64,000 nt of DNA from Plutella xylostella (taxonomy: Eukaryota > Arthropoda > Insecta > Lepidoptera > Plutellidae), in contig NC_064012.1 of assembly GCF_932276165.1 (NCBI RefSeq), forward strand, positions 16,098,501-16,162,500. The letters are read 5' to 3'. The position numbers and the translations under genes were made by a program. The notes beneath the pieces were generated by a model. It made no database searches, was not told the DNA's origin, and was given only the letters and a program-made list of their open reading frames with translations. Positions 42,083 through 54,054 of this stretch are shown one piece after another (the first letter of the stretch is position 1; the number at the start of each line of letters is the position of its first letter).

Positions 42083-44169
42083 TAGGATATTAGTCTATGG
42101 CAATAGGGACACAGATAAAAAACCCACTAAATAGTGAGAGTGTATTAACAATTAGCGCGTGCGTGGTCTTGTAAACTTATAACTATTATATTCTATAAAT
42201 TATAATTGTAAGTATATTCTGTACCACGGTGTCCCACGGTGGTGCCACACGAAGATGAACTATAAATTACACACTGAAGGCAAGGCATTTTACTGTGATT
42301 TCGTTTTATTTCTATTAGACAACAAAATAATCTGTATGCAAAAAAGAATTTGACAAAGCGGGAGAAAAAGCACCGCCCATTTAAAAAAAATAAACACAAC
42401 TTCCTTTTGCATGTGTTTTTCCCAAAACGGCAACGTTAGCATGAAGTTCCAATAATTACCTACCTATATACACAGTACCTACAATGTGTAAGTTAACGTC
42501 GTTTCCGCCAGAAACGTAATTTTTAGCGTTTTTTACATAAACTTCTATCATCTCTTTACAACTTTATAATAATGTAGTTATCACTTCTGCAATCTCATTC
42601 TGTAGGTGCCATGGAGCATAGACTAATATTAAGGTTTTATAATAGGATAAAAGTACACAGTTACAATATATTTATTAAACGGTATAAATAAATACTCGAA
42701 ATCATGTTTTCTACCGTGGATTTATTTCATTACTAAGTCTAAATCTGACATAGAACTGCAACACCGCAATAAACATGTAGGTATTTATTTCGTATTGGTT
42801 TTATGAAAGGTAATAGCATAAGTTCAGTTTAGTCAGTAACATTTAATTTAAGTTTACATTGGTTAATTATACACTGTAGCGGTTAATAAAGTAATAAAAT
42901 ATACAAAGTAATTACTCCAGAGACACGCAACACCTTGTACCTTTAGTAGGTATAGGGTAGGTATTCGCAAAGAAAAAAAATATAATTGTAATAATTCTTA
43001 TACTCGTATGTTTAATATATATAAATTCCAGTCATTTTCATTTTCATGAGCGCAGCCAAACACTTAAACAAAAAAAAATGTTTATACATAAAAAAAGTCA
43101 CAATACAAATGGAGTGATCATCATACAAGTTAAAGCTTTAAAGACCTAACTAGAATCTGAAGGTTACATTTCCCAATGCAAACAGTGAACAGCGGCTGCG
43201 CCTGCGCTGTATAACATATGAAATAATATATAAGTACCTATAATACTATGTATACTTACAAGTTTTCTATTGGAACAAAATGAATTATTATAATAATGTT
43301 GAGTGTTTCTTTCCTCAGAAGACACACGCTCGGTGTAAAGTTTATTTTAGAATACAAATGGAGCCTCGCGGAGGGGAGTCCAACTTCCTCTCCATCTTGT
43401 ATATTTTATGCATAGTGCATACCTAACTAAAATATAAAGATATTTTCAATAATATATTTTAACAAAAGAATTGTTATGCCCCACCTACAGTATAATACAG
43501 TGTTAAATTTCATATAAAAATATAAATAGCTCAAAGAGTATAGATTTTTATAATATAATTATAATTTTTATAACTTTAGTTTTGGGTCTGTAAATTGTAA
43601 CACATAATATACCTGTATAATTATGAGAATAATAATAATTGAAATTTATCTAAAATTAATGACCAAGACTTATTACAGCATGTTGTGAAATAATAACTAA
43701 ATACAAAGCCCAGACCAAACAAAATGATTTTTTACGTTTTCAAAACGTTTAAGTAGGTACTTAGTCCAGTATTTACCTCAACCGAATATTGTGAAAGTAA
43801 GGTTTTACCTTAAGTTTATTTGAATTAACAGGAACACAAACAGCTATTTAATTAGTTAGCTGATGAAATTTACTGTATATTTATACATACCTATAATAAA
43901 ATAATGTAGCATTGTTAATTCGCATTGCAGACTTTGTTAAATTCGCATATAAAAGAATAAGGAAATATAGTTAGGTACTATTGCAGAGACAAGACCTGTT
44001 GAATTACTACCTACATATGAACATCTAGGGATACAATGAAATATTCAACACATTAAATGCCGCAATACGCGTCAGTTACATAAGGTCCAAGAAGGAAGTC
44101 CGGGCGCCGACGGCAGGCCGCGGGTCGCTGCAGCCGGCGGCTCACTGCAGGCTGCTGGCGACTGCAGGT
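42083..44169 (-). other. AT-rich region, probable 3' UTR and downstream of the minus-strand gene
   Basis: Several TTTATT words (AATAAA on the minus strand) occur, for example near 43343 and 42668, and could end transcripts of the gene at 44170-45647. No coding sequence is seen. The TE density is lower than elsewhere in the window, as expected for transcribed UTR. Confidence 0.35.
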
Positions 44170-45647
44170 CTAATCTGCAAGCACAGAGGAGTAGTGCTTC
44201 AAATATTATCATACTAGATTAATTGTCGAGGGTAACCCACGACTTGGTCAGATTTCTTAGTCAGGAAGGAATAATGTGATATTAGTGAGAGAGAATATGT
44301 TATTCTTTGAGCAACTCACCGCTGTCGTCGGTCATCAGATCGTCGGAGTCGGCGGCGGCGGCGGCGGCGGTGGCGGGCGGCCCGCGCAGCCCGGAGCCCG
44401 AGGGCGTCGGCGGCGGCGACTCGGCGGGCGCGCGCGGGGCCGCGGCAGGCGAGGAGCGCGGGGCGGGCGGCGCGCGGCGTGCGGGCGGCGCGCGGGGGGT
44501 GAGCGGCCCGCGCCGGACCGGCGGCCCGCGGCTGAACGGCACCTGCTGCAGGCCGCGCTGCATGGTGCTGAACATGGAGTCACGCAGCCCCACGCCCCCC
44601 GGCCCCCCCGCGCCCTCCGCGCCCTCCGCGGCCCCCGCACCCCCCGCGCCGCCCGCCGGCATGCCCGGCAGCAGCGGGATGCCCTGCCCCATGCGCGTGA
44701 AGATCATCTCCTGCAGGCGCAGCCCCACCAGGCGGCCCTGCGCGTCGAAGGGCGAGCCCCCCCCGCGCCCGGCGCCCCCGCCCGCGCCCGCGCCCGCGCC
44801 CCCACCCCCGCCCCCGCCGGCGCGCATGCGGCGCTCCTGCCGCTGCAGCAGCAGCTCGAACTCGAGGTGCGCCTCCGCCATGTGCTGCTTGATGAGACGC
44901 TCCAGGTTCGACATCATCGCCTCCACCTGCACACACACACACACATCACTTACTGCATATATACTATTACTTGTACTAAACTACGTACATAACTAAAATC
45001 CGACAAAAATATTTACTTTAAACTGGTTTGCAGTCATCAATCGCCCCGTTTTGATCGCTCTGTTGGTGCTTCTGTTCACCAACTTTTCAATCCTCTTCAG
45101 CATCTGTTGGCAAGAAAATAATATACATACTTCCTGATTATAGTTACTGGTTGATTGGTTGGGTCTTGTTATGATGAAGATTGATATTCTTAGATGATGT
45201 ATTCCTTTAAAAGGGATAGAAAAAGCAATTTGCAGTCGATATCAAAATCAAAATCAATAAATAAAAAAAGATATAACCATGACCTATAATGCCGTATTAG
45301 CTTATTACATACTCCACTTTAACATAATATTTGTTGTTTAGCAAGCCTTTGGGCTCAGATTAAGTTGAATTGTTGGCAGTGTTCGGCGAAGATAATAATA
45401 TAATATTTTGCTGGCATGGCAGTCAATAAATATAATATCCAAGAGTGACCGCTGCAGCGAGCTGCGGACTGCACCCGCCGCCCCGCGCCCCGCCCGACGC
45501 TCGCTGGCGCCCGCCGACTAAACAACAAGCTTGTGTGTGATGACGTGATGAGCAGCGGGCAACAAGTAGCGGCGGAGCGGCGGGGGCGGCGGCGCGGGGC
45601 GGGCCACTCACCATCATCCGGCGCTCCCGGTCCAGGACGGGCGGCAT
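44170..45647 (-). CDS. Gly/Pro-rich protein with helical N-terminus, four coding exons
   Basis: Exons on the minus strand are 45647-45612, 45103-45017, 44926-44320 and 44174-44170. Junctions are in frame with GT..AG borders, for about 244 residues. The start sits in a strong Kozak context (GCCACCATGC). The N-terminal 75 residues are helical and charged: DRERRMM, LKRIEKLVNRSTNRAIKTG, then MSNLERLIKQHMAEAHLEFE. A poly-Gly tract, a LVGLRLQEMIFTRMGQGIP block, and Pro/Ala/Arg-rich and poly-Ala stretches follow. The tail is acidic (DSDDLMTDDSD). The last exon choice is tentative: the nearest acceptor (CTTGCAG) gives a stop after one codon, while acceptors 5 and 12 bp further on would add residues. 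I do not recognise the family. The helical part suggests a protein-binding coil. Confidence 0.65.
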
Positions 45648-45883
45648 GGTGGCGACAGCGGCGGCGGCGGCGGCGGTGACGGCGCGGCGGCGGGCGGCGC
45701 AGCTAGGGCGGGCGGCGCAGCTAGGGCGGGCGGCGCGACTAGGGCGGGCGGCGCGGCGGGCGGCCGGGTGCGACTGCCGGTGCGTCGCGTCGGGTTTGCC
45801 ATCCTCAGACGAAATTTTCCCTCAAGCAACGCAGAAAAATAAGAAGAAATAAAAAAGTATACTTTCATACACACAGATAACAC
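45423..45883 (-). promoter_or_regulatory. GC-rich 5' end of the minus-strand gene, with an overlapping upstream frame
   Basis: GC content rises sharply around the first coding exon, as at an insect promoter or CpG-like start region. Within the likely leader, an ATG at 45802-45800 opens another frame (MANPTRRTGSRTR, then AAPP repeats). It runs past the main ATG and stops at 45614, just before the splice donor. If transcribed, it would lower initiation at the main start. The transcription start was not located. Confidence 0.35.
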
Positions 45884-47460
45884 AAGAATCTTGTTTTTGT
45901 TAAATATTTAGTTTTAACTCGTATAAATGACAATGGGCGTTTTGGGACCTATAAAGTTGAGTCATACATCGTTGGATAGCTCTTTTCAAGTGAGAAAAAA
46001 AAATGTTATGACGACAAATGCGTATAAGTAGTCCATTTTGAAATATATTCGTCGGAAGGAAGTATTTTTCTATGGAATTGCACTCTCTCGCCTGATGACA
46101 GTTAGGGCGTAATACACGTAAACACGTATTATTAAAATGGGAGAAATTACTTTCAACTGGTTTTACTTACTGAGATAATAAACAAATATAATATTATAAT
46201 GAAAGATGATCATTTTGTTATAAAAATAAAAATGAATGTGAAAAAATAACAAAAACATTAAAATTACAGAAATAAAATATAAAAACATTCAAGGTACGAT
46301 TATTCTAATCGGACAGTAAATCAGGACTAGCGCTTCAGTTATTCATATTCTGCAAAAAAATACCTTTTCAACCACGTATCACTCATTTCTATTGGTGCTG
46401 GTCCCAGCTTCCATATATTTGTGCCCATCATCATTTAAGGTATTAAGTTTTGCTCGATTGTGTTGTAAATGCTGTGTTTTTCTGTAATTGGATGCCCACT
46501 GTGGCATGTATTGTGATGTTTTCTTTTTATAAATGTAAAGAGTGTGTCTGTTGAAAAACCTAATAAATAAATGTATTTTTACCAATTTTAACAGTTTTTT
46601 TGCTTTCAGCTTTATTTAATAAGGACATTAAGGATGGCTTGCACCAAAAAGTAAATCAAAATTAAGTCCCGCCTGCGATACTTTCCATTAACATTGGGCC
46701 TTGTTTTCATCTTTTTAGCGTGCAGTCAGGTTTTTTGTTTGTTTATAATTATATATTTTTATTTGTAACTTTTTATTTGTTTTTATTTTATGAAATTTTA
46801 TGTCAGTAGTCGGGTTTTATTTTATGAACATTTTTTATTTCAATAATTTTGGTTTTATGATTTAAATACCTACAATATGCATATTTTTGTAATGTGCTTC
46901 ACAAGCCCTTTCATTTGATACCCTACACGGCAAAGTTGGAAAAATATTGTTTTTCGATCTATAATTTTTTTGATCATCACTTGATGTCTTCTAGAGGGTG
47001 CTATATACATTTTAATGTAACGCCACATAGCCTATAACCATCGCGCAATTAATACGCTTCTAATAATACCTCATACATCAAATCTATCAAGTCGTTTAGG
47101 CTACAGGAGGGAACAAAGAAACAGACATACATACATACAATCGATTTGATATTTACCCATGGGCAGTCGGGTAAATATCAAATCGATTTAGTTATCACCA
47201 AGATATGGAAAACAACCAGCACAGGCGGACAAAATACAATCAGACTTTAGTATGGAATGAATTTTAGTACTGAGTTTTCTCCGCCTTTTCTGCTGGCTAA
47301 ATGGCAGGTTAAACATTGAAAAATTCAGATTCATAAATATGACGAAATTAAAAGGAAAACTATCACAGGTAAGTACTTATATAGACTTGTACGGAATCCT
47401 CAGTGTGCAAACTCGTTTTTGGCTGGTTTTTTAATGTGAATTCCCACCCCCCACTTTCAG
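45884..47460. other. AT-rich stretch without a gene; one perfect hairpin
   Basis: AATCGATTTGATATTTACCC (47139-47158) returns inverted at 47169-47188 around a 10-base loop. Nothing else is structured, and no coding sequence is supported. Confidence 0.5.
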
Positions 47461-47462
47461 GT

Positions 47463-47596
47463 GAATCCTGCAGAGAGGTCGGCACGGCGAGGCGGCGGCG
47501 GCGGCGGCGGCGGCGGGGGCTGCGGGGGGGGAGCGGCGCGGGGGGAGCGGCGCGGGGGAGCGGAGCGGGGGGAGGTGCGCGCGCACCGCACACTGG
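47463..47596 (+). CDS. possible Gly-rich exon
   Basis: A strong acceptor (CCCACCCCCCACTTTCAG) opens the GC-rich segment VNPAERSARRGGGG..., which runs into EVRAHRTL before a weak donor GTCAGT. A minus-strand reading is also open. Composition alone could explain both, so this is only a candidate exon. Confidence 0.25.
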
Positions 47597-48224
47597 TCAG
47601 TACTTCGCAGAAATAAAATAACTAGAGTTTCAAAAACGAATAAGGAATTATATATTTTATTATTTTTAGGGTTCCGTACTTCAAAATATATAAACGGAAC
47701 ACTTATAGGATCACTTTGTGTCCGTCTGTTTGTGAGCCTGTCTAGCCAGACCCTGTAATATCTCGGGAACGTTTGAAAAATTTAATATCAGAGTTGAAAA
47801 GACTACTGAGACTGTGAAAATAATTATCAAACTTGAAAAGGAGTTAAAACCGAATTCATAAAATCAATTAAAAGTAAGAAATAATTTGATATTATTATAT
47901 ATCAATTAAGTATATTTGTCAGGAATTAGACACTTCGATCGATTATTTTTTCCTTACTAAAATAGGTACTAAGTTCTCCGGTTTTATTACCGTACGTACG
48001 TACCCACAAAGTAGGTAGTTACGTATAATGTTTACTTGTAACTACCCTTTGATTCTATACCTGGAAAAATATTTTAATTACAACCTTACTTACTATAAAA
48101 TACCTGTTCAAATGCATTATTTCGTATTCTTAGCGCATAGAAACAACGCGGACTCAGGTGTACCCTCTTTTAGCGCGATTACAAGGAATAACAGAAAATT
48201 ACTAGAGTACTAATTAACCCTAAA

Positions 48225-48405
48225 TTAAAATGTATTAACTGTGCTGTGGTGTGTGTGACCGGGTCGCGGGGGGGCGCGGGGGGCGCGGGGGTGCGGGGGG
48301 TGCGGGGGGCGCGGGTGGCGCGCGGGGGAGAGGTGCCGCGCAGCCGCGCCAGGCGCGCCCGGCCGCTCTACCGATCCGACACCCACGCGGTAAACAATGC
48401 CTGTT
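48225..48405 (-). CDS. possible terminal exon, Pro/Arg-rich
   Basis: On the minus strand the acceptor TTTTTGTCAACAG at about 48406 is followed by an open frame IVYRVGVGSVERPGAPGAAA, then a Pro/Arg/His-rich tail to a stop. It may be the end of an unknown gene, or an upstream exon of the gene at 44170-45647. It could also be an accidental frame in a GC-rich patch. Confidence 0.25.
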
Positions 48406-48796
48406 GACAAAAATATACCTAGACACTCTCAATAGGCACATCATATTATTCTTATTATGTACTACATGAAAGCTAAATGCACGGGATCGGCAACAAAATA
48501 CTTTTAGTTTAATCTTTAACTCTTTACATAGGCACTTGCCTACACAGAGCGTCTATTGTTGCGAAAAATATACGAGACTAAGATACAACTTCTCAAGAAG
48601 CAACAAGTGTCTTACTTGGCCCACTCAGCCAGTCCTGCTATGTAGTATCAAGTATTATGTAGGTAATGTAGGTCAGGGAGTTTCTTGTCTAGGTCAGGGA
48701 ACCAAGTTCCAAATGTTATCCGTATCCGAAAGAAATTGAAAGAATAGGTTTTTTATGAACAAGAAATTGCTATGCTGCAAAGTGCGTGTCTGCAGT

Positions 48797-48954
48797 TTAG
48801 CCCAAGTTTCATCATACTCGATTACTCGGTTGGATAATAACCAAGGATTAGTTGTGGACTTTCGACACAGTCATCTGTCAAGAATTTAATATTTAATGAC
48901 GTAAGTATATAGTCCATTGTTATGATCTAACCGAGTATGATGAAACTGGGGCTT
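48797..48954. mobile_element. MITE, 158 bp
   Basis: The left end TTAGCCCAAGTTTCATCATA pairs with the right end TATGATGAAACTGGGGCTTA, and the arms continue inward through ACTCGGTTGGAT and ATCTAACCGAGT. No coding content. Confidence 0.7.
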
Positions 48955-49647
48955 AGCGTTCCGTAGTGGAGTACGAGTACCAAACTCTAGTAGCTCACGA
49001 CACTCCGCCTTCACCTTTTGATATACCTAAGTTGTAATTTTTGTTTCGGACAATCCATGTATTTGAACAGTAGGTAACCCAGAACATTTGATTATACAGG
49101 GTGGCCCAAAGAGTGACGTCCAAAGGAAAATGTTTGATTCCTTAGGTCAAGGGGTAGCCAAATCACCCCCATGTATGTTCAGCAATTTTTAGTAGTTTAG
49201 GAGTTATGATTTTTTTAACTAATTTTCTACGAAAATCGACCTCAGTGGATAAATGATGTTTTATTATTTTTTTGGATAACTTTTTCAAATTATTTTTTAT
49301 TTTTGTGTCATCCTCTTAAGTTGTTCTTTTAACCATTAAAGTTTCAGCTTCCTAGCTGTAATGTAAGTTAGTTATTTTTATGTCGAAAGTTCAAATTATA
49401 TCATCGAGCTAGACTGCTCTGAATTTTCTACTTGAAATTAAAAATTGAAATAGATATTCTCATGGTCCCTTATTAATTTTAAAAACTCCGCAAGGTTCCA
49501 ATATAAAATAAAAATAAAAATAAACTATTGCTTAATGGGGTATTATTTGCAGAAAACAGCCTTCAAAGGTACTTGGGTGGAAATTACCTAATTAGTAAAT
49601 TGTTTCAGAAAGTTGAAAGATTCCTGTTATGTCATTACTAAGGACTA
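48955..49647. other. spacer with a dispersed-repeat word
   Basis: TACAGGGTGGCCCAAAGAGT at 49096 is the start of a repeat type found in many insect genomes. No inverted partner or protein was found. Confidence 0.4.
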
Positions 49648-50182
49648 AGGGCCAAATTCACGGGTTGCATAGAAATCTAAGTTTTATTAAACTACGATTT
49701 CATTAATCACGATTGCCGATTTCGTCTAACTGCGTTTAGAGTAACCTGAAATTCATCGGTGCTATTTTAATCTCGTTTACGTCACCGGTGTTTCAGCTAC
49801 AGACGATCCAGCAACACTGAAATGCGTTTAGTTATTGCGTCGCCCCGTACATACTTTTTGCGTATTTTGATTTCGAGCAATGGAGTAACAAAACGTTTTG
49901 ACACATTATAAAACAAAAAAATAATATAATTATGTCGTTGTCAAAGCGTTGTTATTTGCTTAGTGGTTTGTTTATGACGTTTGACAATGACAGCTTTCTA
50001 TAACTGCGTTTAGCAACGCTAACTGGCCAATTTATAGCAGTTACAGCTATAACTGCGTTTTGCTCTAATCTTGGTTAATAATGGTCGGTGAAAATCGAAA
50101 TGAGCGTATAAGCTCGTTTAGAGCATAAACTGCGTTTTCGATCCTTCTAACGACGTTTAATTACTTCGGTGAATTTGGCCCT
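49648..50182. mobile_element. MITE, 535 bp, with internal motif array
   Basis: The ends AGGGCCAAATTCAC and GTGAATTTGGCCCT are inverted. Inside, the word CTGCGTTTAG and close variants occur at least six times on both halves, including near 49730, 49820, 50002, 50053 and 50130. No reading frame. The target duplication is unclear. Confidence 0.7.
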
Positions 50183-50314
50183 TATTCAGTTAGAAAAAGT
50201 ATCAAATTAAAGGGAAAATAAAATTATTTACTTTTTTTTTTTATTTAAGCCACATTTTGAATGTAAATTCTTAGTAAAATGTTTAAGTCTGAGTTGTAAG
50301 ATTTATGAGGTAAT

Positions 50315-50570
50315 TGGTATCGATTCTGAAGGGCACATTCTAAAATTAACGCTGTCAAAAAACGCTTACATTCTCTCTAAATTTATTTGGCATTCTGAAG
50401 GCACCGTTTATCTCCAAAATTAGAGACGTCACTTTAAATTTTGAATCTGACAGCGTTAAAACTATTCAACTTAGGTTAGATGGTCGAATTGGTATTCTGA
50501 AGGTGCCATTTTTAGCGCTGTCAACTTAAAATTAGCAACTTTCTTCCTAAATTTAAAAGGGGTCTAAACA
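50315..50570. repeat. decayed elements of the 'TTCTGAAGG' family
   Basis: TCGATTCTGAAGGGCACATT, GGCATTCTGAAGGCACCG and GGTATTCTGAAGGTGCCATT are three spaced copies of one terminus, mixed with CTGTCAA and GACAGCGTTAAAA. They are distantly related to the copies at 9283 and 41923. Confidence 0.5.
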
Positions 50571-51735
50571 GGTGCCTGTTAAAATTATACTAAAATTTCT
50601 AAAAGTAAAACCGTGAAATATATGGGAAATTGTTGTTGTAGGTGTGCATAAATATGGTTTTTTGAGAAACTACGATGTGAAAGTGACTCTGTTTTGTCAT
50701 ATTATTTCTGATATTTTGAAAGAAAAATGTATTAATGTAGGCATGATCCGGGTTGCTTAAAAACAACTTAAGTTACTGTTTTAGATCTAATAATTAATCA
50801 ACACACCTGCCGATCTACTTCAGGAATTACTCTAGCCCTAACACTCTGTCCTCGGCTGTCCTCTTTCAAACAAACCAGCTCTACAGTCTACAAGGAAAGT
50901 CTATAAGGAACTCACCTACCTGTGTACCTATCCAGCTCACTACTTACCCCTTTCAACTTGTAAGAATATTTTACTCAAAGTGGTCCCTACATAACTCAAA
51001 ATATTTAACTGCATTTACTTACCTATTTTATTACAGTAAAAAACAAGTAGGTACTTGGGCTTATGTTTTCTGAAAAATATGCCTGACTTTACGAAACTAA
51101 TACGAGGTACCTACTATTACTGAAAGAAGAAAGAAGTTTTGTAGACGTAAAACTTTATTTGGATGAATAAAATAGCACACACGACACACACTAGTTGAGT
51201 TTTTATAACACCAATAATACATAATTGCTTGATTTCATTTCTGTATTTTATTTCCATGTTTCTTCTTCTTCGTAGGTAGGTAGGTGGTCTGATGGCCATT
51301 GTAGTATTGTTGTCCCAGAAAAATGAATGTCCTGTATCCAGCATTTCATATTTGGCTTATGGGTGTGGTTGATATTTCATTTTATTTATTTTTGTCACTG
51401 AAAAATAAAGTAAGTAGGTAAGATGTATGGATAGTTGACTCACAGAATTAAGCTTATCCTTATAAGTAGGTACCCATTTTCACAAAACTTTAGAGTTTAT
51501 AAATGAAAGGTCTAGAACATAAACTTTAGTAAATAACTGATGCCTAATTACTGATAAAATATTTCCATTTTACGTAACTCTCTAAACTAATACGTAAACT
51601 TCAACACACAGGCTTACCTTATCGATTTTCCAATTGCATATTGCAAACACAAACATAATAATAGATGTTTGTTTTGTATTGTAAAGACTAAACAAAAATA
51701 CTTTAAAAGAATAGCGGCAAACTTTTCGGCGGAAA
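50571..51735. other. AT-rich stretch without a gene
   Basis: No coding sequence or clear repeat boundary is supported. A short GTAGGTAGGTAGGT run lies near 51276. Confidence 0.4.
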
Positions 51736-51739
51736 ATTG

Positions 51740-51799
51740 AAAATGGCGGCGCAATGGCGCTGGCGCCGCGCCGGCGCGCCTCGCGCGCATGCGCCATAG
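51740..51799. promoter_or_regulatory. likely promoter: NRF1-type and YY1-type sites
   Basis: The palindrome GCGCATGCGC (51785-51794) is the consensus for NRF1 (EWG in insects). AAAATGGCGGC (51740-51750) is a YY1/PHO-type word. Both sit in an 80-bp GC-rich island inside AT-rich DNA. Short frames open from here on both strands (MAAQWRWRR on plus, MAHAREARRRG on minus). Direction and target gene are unknown. It could serve the minus-strand gene at 44-46 kb or the plus-strand gene at 60 kb. Confidence 0.5.
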
Positions 51800-52461
51800 A
51801 GATGTACCAAGTACAATGTTCCTTGTTTCCGACCTATGCTTTAATGAAAAAATAATCGATGATGGATCGATTCCCGAGTAGGCACTTTTATTTTAATTAT
51901 ATTCGTTTTTGTTAAATATATTAGAACTGATAAGGTTTGCTTTTGTAAGTAAGTATTCAATACAAAAGTATATTTTTATATGAATATGTTCCCTTATACA
52001 TGTACTTATATTACGTATCATTATGTACCTAATAAACATTTAAGTAAGTAAGTTAGATATCGTGGAAAACATTTAGATGTAGAACTTAGCAACTACATAC
52101 TTTACGTAAAAGCTATATTTAAAAATAAAAATCATTCGAGTTCAATAATCGATTATATTCGATTACTATCACTATTTCATAAACTTACCTCATCTCTACT
52201 CTGTTATATTTTTTAAAATCACTTGGAAAAGTCCATAGAACATCATAGAAGCATTATGAATATTTTTTCTAGTCAGAGTTACCAGTTGCAATAATGAATT
52301 ATGAATATGCTACATAAATAATTGAAATTATCACAAAAACCAATATAAATGCCGGGTATTTAATACTTTTCATTATTTTCAACTACTATTTAGGATAATT
52401 AAATCTATTTGGAGTACTTTAAGGTTAAAAAAGCTAATCGATATTTTCGATTGTAATATAC
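51800..52461. other. AT-rich stretch without a gene
   Basis: Nothing coding is supported. The only repeated structure is scattered ATCGAT words. Confidence 0.4.
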
Positions 52462-52570
52462 TTACGTACATGCATGGCCACACTCATTTTAAAGACGTCA
52501 AACCAGCCTTCTAAAATTTAGAAGGCTGGTTTGACGTCTTTAAAATGAGTGTGGCCATGCATGTACGTAA
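52462..52570. repeat. perfect 109-bp palindrome
   Basis: Arms 52462-52515 and 52517-52570 (54 bp each) are exact inverted copies around a single A. The arm starts TTACGTACATGCATGGCCAC. It has no spacer and no protein. Flanking sequence at 52580-52690 carries worn 'CTTCAGAAT' family ends. Confidence 0.92.
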
Positions 52571-52692
52571 TTCTAAATTTAGTTGGTCGCTAAAATCGTT
52601 GCCTTCAGAATAGCAAAAATTAGCGCTGTCAGTTAAATTTAGAGATTTTAGCTAATTTTAAAATTAGGAAGTGCGCCCTTCAGAATCGGTAC

Positions 52693-53084
52693 CATTGTAT
52701 TATTAATACTAAGTAAATAAACTCAAATAATTATTTTACACATTTACTCACAATAAATTTTCAAAATGGCGACCTTCCACAGCAATACACAACCTACATC
52801 TACGCAAGAAATTTTCTTTAAGTCGCCTATACGCTTCTCTGTTTCATTCAGATGTCACTTTTTGACAGATGTCACATTTTTGAGAAAAGTTACTTTTTTG
52901 ACATGTTTAACTTTTTGACAGATGTCATATTTTTTACATTTGTCACTTTTTTGACTTAAAGAAAATTTCTTGCGTAGATGTAGGTAGTGTATTGCTGTGG
53001 GAGGTCGCCATTTTGAAAATTTATTGTGAGTAAATTTGTAAAAGAATTATTTGAGTTTATTTATTTATTATTAATAATACAATT
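52693..53084. mobile_element. long-arm inverted-repeat element, about 390 bp
   Basis: Arms of about 130 bp pair, from ATTGTATTATTAATA at the left to TATTAATAATACAAT at the right. They include AATTTTCAAAATGGCGACC and CATCTACGCAAGAAATTTTC with their inverses. The spacer has several GATGTCACTTTTTGACA-like words. No coding content. Confidence 0.78.
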
Positions 53085-53098
53085 ATCTCATAAGTAGG

Positions 53099-53197
53099 TA
53101 GTTATTGGGCATTCTGGATCACTTTTGTTCATTCTCGTTCACGGCTCCGCCGCCGTTCACTGGATGTCAAAAAGCGATCCAACATGCCCAATAACTA
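53099..53197. mobile_element. MITE, 99 bp
   Basis: GTTATTGGGCAT..TGGATC at the left is inverted at the right as GATCCA..ATGCCCAATAAC. The core TTCACGGCTCCGCCGCCGTT recurs as TTCACGGCTCCGTAGCCGTT near 53360, suggesting a second, worn copy. Confidence 0.65.
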
Positions 53198-54049
53198 TAT
53201 CGATTGAAAAAAACCCAAAGTACTATTTTATGCACCGTCCGTCCGTTGCCGTTGGCAATGAAAGATGATCGCTGTCGTTGACGCCGTGATTATGCGAGGT
53301 TAAATTAATGTCCGTACTAACTATTTATTTTACTTACACTTTTGTTAAGTACATGTTGTTCACGGCTCCGTAGCCGTTCACTCGATTCTAAAATGCGATA
53401 TGCGAATGGGCTGACAGGCTACCATCACCTTTATTCGCAGATACTCAACAACTAAAATCACGCACACCGGGACAATCACTACACGGACCATTTAACAAAT
53501 ATACTTCACGAACTTGAGATACAACTGGCTACTTACCAAAATATTATAATCATCAAATAATCGACCGTAATACTAATAAGACAACGCATACATTTACAAC
53601 ATTATTAACTCGAAAGACAATTCGTTAACTTAAATTCTACCACTAACATATTAGTACTTACCTACCTACCTTAGATGTTTCAATACCTACTCATAAATGA
53701 GATGAGAAAATTTTTATTAGTATTTCGTACGAAAGGGTCATACCTACCTATATACACTTTTACTGTGTTATCCTTACAAATGTATTTAATTGGCATTAAC
53801 AAACGATCGATGTAAGCGATCGAGTATTAAACCTAAAGGTAGGAAATATAACAAAATATATCAATGTTAGCACCTTATAAAACAATTACCGATGTGATGC
53901 CGATAAGTGCTATGATAATGTAGTACATACATTTAAGTACCTAATTGTTCGTAACGAGTAAAAAACCTGGCTACCCATAGTACAGGGTATCCTAGTTTTG
54001 GAGCTAGGACACTATGTGTACGTACCTACTTTCTTATAATAAATATATT
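53198..54049. other. AT-rich stretch without a gene
   Basis: Apart from the worn MITE piece near 53350-53410, no structure is supported here. Confidence 0.4.
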
Positions 54050-54054
54050 TTCAT

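Noticed and set aside
44276..44996. Plus-strand frames of over 200 codons
   Set aside because: They are shadows of the GC-rich minus-strand exon 44926-44320, which has splice signals and a consistent frame with two further exons.
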